64,000 bases of DNA. It comes from Membranipora membranacea (Eukaryota > Bryozoa > Gymnolaemata > Cheilostomatida > Membraniporidae). The notes beneath the pieces are model-generated. The model did not search any database, had not been told where the DNA came from, and saw only the letters and a program-made list of their open reading frames with translations. This document shows positions 37,336 to 46,900 of this stretch, piece after piece. The stretch spans positions 18,724,001 to 18,788,000 of the forward strand of contig OU612073.1 of the NCBI GenBank assembly GCA_914767715.1. Reading direction: 5' to 3'. Each line of letters begins with the position of its first letter. The first letter of the stretch is position 1. The position numbers were made by a program, and so were the translations under genes.

Positions 37336-38225
37336 TATCTGAGTGTGAAAGCTTTTTTGTATACATTATTATACAAAATAACAGTATAATTATAGCTTCA
37401 GAACAATGATCAAATAAGGACCTTTAATGAAACAAATATTACCCTACTTATTATCAAGGTACAAATAAAGTTAATTGAAGAGAGGAGCTCACCTGTGAAA
37501 TCTATAATAAAGCCTGCCTGAGTTGTGTCTCCTGTCTCTAATGTGATAGTGATCTCCTTGTCAAAATATTCCCTCTGCTCCGAGCATGATCTGTGTTGGC
37601 TCTCACCGCTTACCACTCTGTCTTTAAGACACGCTCCGCTTGTGGCATCTCTCCATCTCTGCTTGAAGAGGATGACACCTGTCTGATTCCCCTTAATTTT
37701 CACGGTACAGTTTATGGGGGAAGTTTGATTATCATAGGGATCCTTGGTTCACTTTATCCATGTCATCGAGTGTTATCACCTCTCCTCCATCCGCTGATTT
37801 ACAGAATCTAGCGTTATTCTTATGACTGGTTGTCTCTTCTCCTTCAGCCACAGCTATGGACATGTTTTCAGATTGTCGGATTATATTTTGAAAACAAAAG
37901 TGATAAACATCCAAAGTAAGAGATGAGAGTTTCTTGAACGATTAATTTCAACAATATTTGTCAATATTTTTTTATTCACTATGCCTAGAAATCTGTCAGA
38001 CTACTCACCCTCAGCTAACATGTAAGTGTAGCACATGAACAACGAGATAGTTTCCTTTTTTAAATGCCTGGCACCTGTCAACTGCCTAGAAAGAAAACAA
38101 TATGACATGATACGAGAACAGATTATACCCCTGTGAGCTTGTATTTTAAACAAGGTCATTGAAATTGAAACTAAGAAAAACATCAGCGTAATCGTATCCT
38201 TGTCACTGTGATGTTTATTTCACAG

Positions 38226-39687
38226 ATAATGTGGGTATTCTGCCCCCACCACCGCCTTATATGATGCATAGTAGTATGGCCATAAGGCCGGCCTCAGCGC
38301 TACCCCTACTCTCTGATAGTATGGGTTATATCCCTATGGGTGTCCCTCCACCGCTCCAGCCTCTCAGTCCTCCTCACAGAGCTTCGCACTATTCTCCACC
38401 ACCGGCCCCTCAACAGGTGTAAGTATTACAAGATTTAAATTTGTTGTCTTAAACTGATCCACACTACGCTGGTTTAAGCTTAAATATTTTGGAGAATGTC
38501 TAGGCCTTTATTGTTATGTTTGATATATGTCTATTATGCAGGGTGTACTGCTCATTAAACTGGTTCTTATCAAGGGATCAGCTCAATATCGATATATGTC
38601 TCACTTTGTCCTAGTGAATGTTGGTACTTTAAAGATTTAGCTTATTTCATCTGTCGTATGTCTTTATCACTGTTGCAGGTACTCTCCTGCACCGGCTGCG
38701 GTACCGGCACCTCTTCCTCCCCCTCCTAGAACAGGATCTGCACCAGGGCTTTCAGCTCCTCCACCTGCTCCGGCTCCCCAGACCAGCATGATACCACAAG
38801 CTGACATGCTGAGCCATGCAGCTTCTAAACTGAGGAGTACTCAGGACATGCCTAAAATCGAGCTAGTGAAAGATGAACGCTCTGGATTACTTTCACAGAT
38901 CAGACTGGGTATGTACCAGTCTGTTTCGGTGATTACACACAGCAATCAAAGATACACCAACACATTACACTGTCTTTAATTTGTGAACATGTTTATCCTG
39001 AACCATGCTCCGTATTTTTTTGTGAATTTGGACTCAGCCTTCTCAGATCAACTTGGCTAATTTTGTAGTTTTTATAATGTGACTGCTCAGCAAGAGTATT
39101 GGTGATGTGTTGTACTGTCTAGACCAGATGATCAAACTAACATGTCAGAACATTCTACCCCAGCAATTTCAATGAAATGTTGAATTGCAATTCGAAAAAT
39201 CCTTTGCCTTTGTTCGGATTGAAGTTGCAGAATGAGTTTGACTGGATTGTGCTATCCTAGTTCTAGGATTGTTCAGATTTTTTTTCCAGGAATCCAGTTG
39301 AGAGGAGCAGAGGAAAGTAACCAACATGAGACCAGCAAAAGCTTAGATTCTAAAAAGGTAAAATTACTTCACCTTATCGAAACAGTTATTTGGGTATAGC
39401 TAACTAGTTTAGCGAAATTGCAGGTTTTCTGTTCAGTTTAATAATATTCGGAACTGAGAAAAATAGAGTCACCGCATCCATTATACATGATGAAACCTAT
39501 GGCAATGGGCACTACCTGTTCGTTCTGAACTCATACTCTCTCTCACTGTTTTTATGTGCAGGTGCTATTGGGTGGTTTGGATGTTCAGTCAATTATGGAT
39601 AAAGTACAAGAAATGAGGCGACATGTGGAAAACAGTGACTCTGAATCGGACTCATATGATGAATGGGACGACTCTGATGATGACTAA
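38226..39687 (+). CDS. WASP/WAVE-family C-terminal half, copy 3, intact proline-rich-WH2-central-acidic end, 5'-truncated
   Basis: Exons: 38226-38418 (PPPPPYMMHSSMA), 38679-38908 (to SGLLSQIRLG), 39290-39357 (IQLRGAEESNQHE) and 39562-39687 (LLGGLDVQSIMDKVQEMRR, then SDSESDSYDEWDDSDDD and stop). All phases join with no stop. LLSQIRLG/IQLRGAEE is the actin-binding WH2. DVQSIMDKVQEMRR is the amphipathic central region. The acidic tail with Trp is the Arp2/3 ligand. The DVxxI..RR..VE.SDSE order resembles WAVE/SCAR more than WASP. The 5' end is cut at about 38176, where it joins receptor copy 3 sequence, so no start codon or WAVE homology domain is present. Expression would need a new promoter; it may be a gene fragment whose reading frame happens to survive. 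Confidence 0.65.
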
Positions 39688-39771
39688 AGATCATTCCTTA
39701 TCTAATGTTGGCGGGTCTATGATCTTATCCTTGCAGCCAGGAATTCCACAGCAACCTTAATAGTACAACAA

Positions 39772-40150
39772 TTTCACTGGTTCACTGGTTCACTTTATCC
39801 ATGTCATCGAGTGTTATCACCTCTCCTCCATCCGCTGATTTACAGAATCTAGCGTTATTCTTATGACTGGTTGTCTCTTCGCCTTCAAAAGAAATAAAAA
39901 GTGAAAATATTCAACTGTGCTGCAGAGTCACAGCTATGGACATGAGAAAGCAACTCCGTCTAAGCTGCAAAGCAAGAGGAGCTATTGTAAACAGATTAAC
40001 ATCCAAAGTAAGAGATGAGAGTTTCTTGAACGATTAATTTCAAAAATATTTGGAAATGTGTCAGACTACTCACCCTCTGCTAACATGTAAGTGTAGCACA
40101 TGAACAACAACATAGTTTCCTTTTTTAATTGCCCGCTTCCTGTCAACTGC
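39772..40150 (-). pseudogene. Receptor fragment fused to WAVE 3' flank
   Basis: The start of a CUB exon (to about LDDMDKVN) and the signal-peptide exon (about 40150-40074) are present. The remainder of the CUB exon is replaced at about 39772 by the 3' flank of WAVE copy 3. The junction contains a doubled CACTGGTT, suggesting a template slip. In the intron before the signal-peptide exon the usual CTAG acceptor reads CTTG. Confidence 0.75.
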
Positions 40151-40250
40151 CAAGAAAAAAAAACAATATGACATGATAAGAGAACAGATTAAAACCCTGT
40201 GAGGTGAGGTCGTATTTTAAACAAAGTCATTGACATTGAAACTAAAATTT

Positions 40251-42260
40251 ATGTGTTTTATTTAATGATATTAATTCAACCAATGCACAATGAGGGATTT
40301 GGGCTATTTCTATGTCTTTTTTTGTCCATTTCAAAACAATGCGTAATCGGTATCTGTGAATGTAAAAAGTCTACTCCACAATAGTACATGGGAGTGGAGG
40401 GATTATACATGATAATCCCTCCCCACTTGTACCGAGTTATATCACCTGGGCCTTTGTTAGTTGCACAATAAGATTGAGGAAGCTGCAAAAAATTGATGCC
40501 TATACACAACATGTAAATGGAAGTTAGTGTATTTTTTTTTGCATTTGGCAAGTTTGGTTGCTGTGAGACCTTATCCTATTAATGATTTGGGTTTGTTCAG
40601 AATTTCTCTGTCCGGGTGGACGTATGAGGGGAGGCAAGGGTCTGGGGCTCAGACTAGAAGTGGCTCAACCTCCATATGTATTCGTCATCAGTGCAATGCA
40701 TTATATCCATGCTGAGGCTGAGGCTGTACAGATCCTGTAACCGGTAGCAAATGGTTGTTTGTTGTGGTTGTTGCTAATAAATCTGATCACAAAGGGAAAC
40801 AATGTTGCAGATTTTATAATGTTATAGCATTTTGCGGCATGCATTCAAATTAGGAAGCACAATTTCATTTAAACCCAATCTGAACCATTCCAGGCATCAC
40901 ACGGAAAAAATAACCAATTTTAGAAATGAATTTTAAAGAAATTTTAAAATATTCAGCTACCAGTTGGTGAAGCCCACAAATGTCTCTCAAATGATGTTCT
41001 TTTCAATGAATTATGTGTAGGTGTAGTCTGAGCCGCCCAGACCTTTGCCCACCGCTCGACGACCTCTCGGTGTGGTGTTTTCATAGCATAACTGTAAATA
41101 CTCAGCCCTCAAACTGCCTTGCTCCATATCTGTATTTACTGCGTAATCCTGCCTTAACTCAAAACGGATTGACAGAAGAGTTATATCACCTGGGTCTTTG
41201 TTAGTTTCACAATAGGAGAGATTGAGGAAGCTGCAAAAAATCGATGGCCACATACAGCATGTAAATGGTAGTAACTGTACTTATTGCTTTTTGCAAATTT
41301 GGTTGCTGTGAGACCTTATCCTATTAATGATTTGGGTTTGTTCAGCATTTCCTGTGAAGGAGATTTCTTGGGCTGGATGGATATATGATCGAGAGGGGGA
41401 GGGAATGCGTCTATGGGTCTCAGACTAAAAGTGACTCAACCTGGTTTTTGAAAACGAGATTCAATAAACCTATGTCATCTGTAAATTAAGTTTTAACCAA
41501 TCCCTCCCATCCCAATTTACCAGATGCTAAGGCAACAGCCTGATAGTATAGTAGTAGCAACTATTGTGGTCCAATGAAAAAAATTATGTCTTACATAATC
41601 ATGAATTATTTGCTCTGATATTTTGATTACAAAACTGGAGAGAAAGTTATCAGGACTGCTTAAGAGTTCAACGGTACCATTCACCACCCTCAAAAAGTTT
41701 CCTCCATTTTTATATGCCTGCTTGATGAAATAATCCAAATTACTTTTATTGCGATATATTTCTCTAATTCCATACAGTTCCTGTAACCAAATGGTTGTTT
41801 GTTGTGGTTGTCGCTAATATCTGATCACAAAGGGAAAAATGTTACTGATTAAATAATATTATTAGCATTTTGCTGCATGCATTCATTTAGAAGCACAGAG
41901 CCATATAAACCCAATCTGAACCATTCCAGGCATACTTGAAAGAAGTTTCCACTCAAAGAAATATATTTAAGACCCTTGGAAATATTAGTTACCAGTTCAT
42001 GAAGCCCACAAATGTCTCTCAAATGATGTTCTTTTCAATGAATTATGTGTAGGTTTGGTGTTTTCAAAGTATAACTGTAAATCCTCAGCCCTAAAACTGC
42101 CTTGCTCCATAGCTCTAATTATTGCATAATCCTGCCCTAACTCAAAGCTGATTGACAAAAGAGTATTAAGGTGTATAAAACCCTGATCACTTTGTATAGC
42201 TATGGGTCGAGACTTGAGTCACTGCAGAAGAATGTGATCTGCTATCGTGTAAAATAACAT
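40251..42260. repeat. 5'-flank repeat units, one truncated plus one partial copy in tandem
   Basis: 40251-41010 is one unit, with a deletion near 40730. 41180-42050 is a second, partial unit starting again at the TTATATCACCTGGG landmark. Between and after them lie stretches of WAVE intron (41010-41180 and 42060-42260). The decayed exon-like block is at 41630-41790, with minus-strand NGGNFLRVVNGTVELL. Two flank units side by side imply unequal exchange. Confidence 0.6.
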
Positions 42261-42279
42261 TTGTGTATTTGTGCCGCAG

Positions 42280-42397
42280 CAAGCTGGCAGTGCAATTAAT
42301 GGAGATCAGAAACAGTCTCAACACCCGGGTCAGACAAGAACCAGTCAGGGTGCTGATATGTCAGCATAAAGACAGTCTGAGTTTAACAATCTAAATG
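42280..42397 (+). pseudogene. Isolated WAVE-like exon, copy 4
   Basis: Paralogue of 28327-28444 with a good CAG acceptor and GT donor. TAA interrupts it (MSA then stop, where the 28-kb copy has Gln). Downstream, about 42575, the sequence jumps to the WAVE 3' untranslated region, so the proline-rich, WH2 and acidic exons are deleted from this block. Confidence 0.65.
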
Positions 42398-43336
42398 GTA
42401 AATATCCTATCTCAATATTTTTAGTAAAAGTTTCTATGTTGGAGAAATAGAACATTCAATTGCTTTGGTTTGTGACACAAAACTGACCTTTATAACAAAA
42501 CTGAGTAACTAATTAACCATACCATCAGTTGATGTCCTTTCAGCATAGTTCTTTGAGATGGTAGTTGTGACTGATTTGGCCCAAACATGATCTTTTGTTG
42601 CTGGAAAAATAATATTTTAATCTTCGTACATTAAATGCACAGTTTTATATATCCGTGAGTTGAATACGTAATAACAATTCGATAATAGGTTTATTGTCTA
42701 TGAAAAGTGTATATTCTGCAAAACACACATATAGTATGGCACATATACATATTATTTGCAAAATTCTACCCTACATAAAAATTTAATTGTAACCGAAAAA
42801 CTCATATTTGTGATTCCCATCTGTTTCTACAGCGTGCAGGGAATTCATCCAAAACTCCCTGCTGGAAGGTTGGCGAGGGAAAAGAGAAGGTTGTTCTATT
42901 ACATGGAATGCCTTTCCTCATTTACATGATAATCAAGACACCTGCCAATTTTTATCCTCTCGGTTATTGAAGGATTATCAAAAGTACACGTATTACATCA
43001 ATCCTTGTACGTGTGTATACAAAGGTATTATGTGGTTTTGATCGATAGCGATTATGCAGATTTAGAGACTGTTTCATAAGATTAAACTTGCAAACTACGT
43101 TTATCATACATGATTGAGATGTGATTGGTCTGTTCTAATGCTACTCTCAATAAGTGGGTATGGGTGAGGGTAAAAACTTTATTCATTTCACAAACCACTA
43201 AACCTCATATTATCGTCAAAGAAGGAACCGTATGACGCTTCACATGAATGCAATAGGTGATGCTAGATTCTTTGTACTCAAAAACAACCGGACATTACAG
43301 GTTGAAATGCTAAAAGGCAGAGCAAAAAAAGGAGAG

Positions 43337-43992
43337 CTAATCCAGTGTATACACATCATAAACACTTAGAGCGTCTTCGTACTGGATCGGATCACGATTA
43401 TCATTGTTTACTTGAGTGGTACAAGCTTGTGACAAAGAAGATAAATCATTAGCCTCGTTTGCTTCCGTATTTTTTGTCCACTTCTCGCAAGCATTATGGC
43501 CAGATGGCAATGCATCTCGTTCGTTCTCAATTTCAAGTTCTTCTGTTTTTCTTGAAGCTCCAGCGCATCCATTGGCGGTGATGTTACTTGTTTCATCAAT
43601 GAATTTACTCCTATGCAAATGCATCGAGTCATTTGGTTGGGATGTTGATGGCCCTGTACATGGTAACAGTGGGGAGGGTGATACCTTAGACGATGCGCAT
43701 AGCTTTTCCACCAAGTTATCTGGCATCTTTAGCAAAGTGTCATGAAAACGCATCCCTCTGTTCTCCATCTCATTTAAACATGATCCCAACAAACCAGGTG
43801 AGGGGCATCTTGTTATCATTGTAGAAGGGAGGATAGTGTTAGAAGAAGCTTTGCACATATTTTGCTGAGAACTTCTTAGCATGTTACTTTCATCAATGAC
43901 GCTGTAGTCTGCATATACATCTGTGTTCTCAAAGTTCTCATAGACGGGAGTGGTGGCAGATTCACAGTCTAGGTCACCAGTGTGCTCTGTAT
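43337..43992 (-). CDS. Receptor copy 4 exon 8: tyrosine-rich cytoplasmic tail
   Basis: Single tail exon, 218 codons including the stop. VYENFENTDVYADYSVI keeps the YxxF-x8-YxxI spacing of an ITAM, although Phe replaces the Leu/Ile seen in copies 2 and 3. YENF and YENI also fit the Grb2-type YxN SH2 consensus. Further elements: RCPSPGLLGSCLNEME (conserved in all copies), an acidic stretch, and the C-terminal QYEDALSVYDVYTLD with four tyrosines. No kinase or phosphatase domain is present, so the tail is an adaptor-type tail. Confidence 0.75.
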
Positions 43993-46900
43993 CTGGAATA
44001 AAAATACTATAAATACAATATTGGCAGACTGGTATTGTACCACTTCCATTGTAACTTGTATTATGATTTTGAAAGAAATCTGATGACAGGCGATAGCATT
44101 CAAACACTTGCGTATTTCAGAACTAGTTTTAATTCCCAAGCAACCAATGGGATCGATAACACATGGCACATCTAAGTCTAAGGTGTATTGGGCTCCTGTT
44201 TCAGCATACAGCTTATATTTGTGGTCTCTTCATCTCAACCTGAGTCCTGTATTGGTGGCTTTAAACATCTGCAGGTTTTTAGCTTGAAATCCAAACTCTC
44301 TACCAGATAATTAATATGTTTGACCTTTTTCAGCATTGGAAACTCTAAAGATTACTGTAATTGTAATACCCTGACTACTTAAGACCACTTAGGAAAGATA
44401 TCAATGTCTCATACTTAGCATAACTCAAGATTTGAGCCATATAAGAATGAGCAATAGAGACTGCTGAATGTCAAAATCTTTCTTGAAGTGGTTGGTGTAA
44501 GCCCTACAAGACAATGAATATAACAGTTTTTTCTTTATTACTACTTCTCTTCACATCACATGCTGCTTCCAGATATTTTTCACTAACATGCCGTGATAAA
44601 TCCTTACCAGGTATGTACCAGTAGTAGTTAATTGTATTACTTGTGATGTTTTGATGCTAAATTGCTGAGATATAGCTGTATAAACAATGCGATGCTTGGT
44701 AATGAATGATGAGTGCAAGCTCATTGTATCCCACAATGCATTTCTCTCAGTGAGATTATATCAATCCATAGACTTAATAATGAAATTCTCATAATATTAA
44801 GTCTACGGGTCAATCCCGCTATTGTTTTGGAAAGTCATCTGAGCATTTTCTGTTGTAGATCAGTACATTTTGAAGAACTTTGAGCCGAGCTCATATAGAG
44901 AATGTCTGACTGCTTGTGAGAATATTGGACCTATTTATTCTGGCGTACTGTTAGATCCCGGAGTCTGTAATTGCAATTTGTGTAGAGAAGACTTTTGGCG
45001 AATAGCTTTAGATCCATTAAAAGAGAAATTCTTTTTGAAGTACACAGGCTGTAGAAGTATGGAGATGATACGAAATGTCGCCCCTGCCCATTATCCACTC
45101 GCTCTATATGTTTGCAAGCGATACCTTTAGTTACCAGCCACAGTAGCAGTTGTAATGAAGCTACACAGGGTAGGGCAGCTGATAATAATAAAAGTTCTGA
45201 CATTTTCTATTTCTTATTTTCTTTACCACAATTGTGTTTTGAGTGGCTTATATTTTTCAATTGTTTTAAACAGCAAATATTTGGTATTAATAAAATATTA
45301 TAGGTATACACACATGGCCTGTCTATACTGAGATTAAGACAAAAACAGATAATTTGTCTGTAAGAGCTGTCCATCCTCTGTGTTTGTATGTGTGGAAATT
45401 CTTGGGAATCCCAAGTAAGCCCACTGGAAATTATCAACAATGACGTCATAGTAACTCTATTAACGATAAGGCGAGTTTAGAAACTCTAGGCAATAATGAC
45501 CACAAATTTATGGCCGATCCAGTGTCTTGCTAATCGCCCTATCAATGTGTCAAACATTGATCATCTAACTAAACCCAAAAAATACGCTATCTCAGATTGA
45601 TGTTGATACTAAGCTAGGGTCCCATGGTGAATTACATAACCCATTCCCATAATCCATAACCCATAACCCATTCTCCCTGCATAACCTAACTACAGTGAAT
45701 TATACAGCAGGAGAGGGCATACTGGTAATACAGAAGTAAAAGAAATTCATATACAGCGCTGTCCCCAGGATTTTCAGTGGCAAGGTGGGAATCAACAAAA
45801 GCACCAACAAACTATTTGATGGTTGGGCTATCTGTGTACAAGTAATACCCGGAACATGTAACAAATGGATTGGCCAATTATTGGGCAAGATAGCACCAAA
45901 TCTCCCCTGAATAAGAACAGTGAATTTTTATCATGTGTTTCACACTGGCATGCAATACAAAATCAGCTCAGAATCTTTCTTGCCCAAGATCTGGATTAAA
46001 CTCAATATGATTTATTGAGGATGACACGAAATACCCCTTAAAGCATCTAAGATTAAAAGCTTGGGTTTCTTGTTCTTTGGGAGGGCAGGATAAAAATACT
46101 TGATGTAATAGCAACACATGTATAGCAGATAAAGACAAATCCTCATTTGTTATTTCCTAATGGGAATATTGATTTTTACTGATGAAAATGATTATTGACA
46201 ATAGAAAATTGGAAAGGCTCCTTGTTTTAGTGGAAAGGTGGTGCCCTAACAGCCTTGCTGGGTACAGCACTGTCATGATGTCTTTAAATTAGGTCTTCAA
46301 GATTCTTTACAAATTCATAGGAAGCTTTTTCTCTTATGCCATGGCGCTGAAAAATCTTGCTTAAATTATACAATGCTACAACGGGATTTAAAGCATTTGA
46401 CCTTTACCGCTTACTCCAATATATGTTGATGCCTAATGGTGACTCTACTTTTACCTAAAAACCCCACTTGTTTTAAATACCTGTTGGTGTAACCAAAATA
46501 TACACACACAAAGATTGGAAGAGATCTAAGCATGGGGAATCATAACTCTTTGATCTAAGGCTTAAGAAAGTAATCACATAGCCTTAGTTTTCTGATGACA
46601 GGATTGAAGAACACCAACATAGGAAGTAGGAACTACACTGGTTTAGCTAGAACAACGCTTTGTGTAACAGTTCACTCACCGTTCACATTGAGCTTTCTGG
46701 CTGCTACAGTAGGTAATTGAGGTAAAGGTCTAGTGGTTGTCTGTAACATTGATCTTCTTCTAGTCCTTAATCAACATAAATAAATTTTATGATTAAGCCG
46801 ACAGATTTAGCTGCATAAGTCAATTATAACAAAACTTAAAGCGGCTCAAATATCTGAATAACTTTCCCTGATTCCTTGGCAATACTGTTTGTTGTTACAA

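Larger units (their letters stand above)
32733..38085 (-). pseudogene. CUB/sushi/ITAM receptor copy 3, heavily degenerate, exon 1 missing
   Basis: Exons: 38085-38009, 37841-37493 (CUB), 37185 to about 36830 (second CUB-like), 36674-36455 (sushi), 36069-35898 (transmembrane), 35723-35644 (SH3 ligand, exactly RPLPPLP), 33386-32733 (tail). Lesions: no exon 1, because WAVE sequence abuts at about 38176. The intron sequence before the CUB acceptor is deleted. There is a 14-bp deletion in the CUB exon, and a deletion removing the splice donor of the second CUB-like exon. The sushi exon has lost about 8 bp after the last cysteine. The tail has TAG after GTCLN (33163-33165) and a 2-bp loss near 32865. 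The ITAM-like YENIEKTDVYSDYSII is still readable. This is a clear pseudogene, yet its nested gene at 33978 is intact. Confidence 0.85.

Noticed and set aside
43416-43745. 109-residue plus-strand frame antisense to the receptor tail
   Set aside because: No start context or motif, and the minus-strand tail is conserved as protein in all copies.
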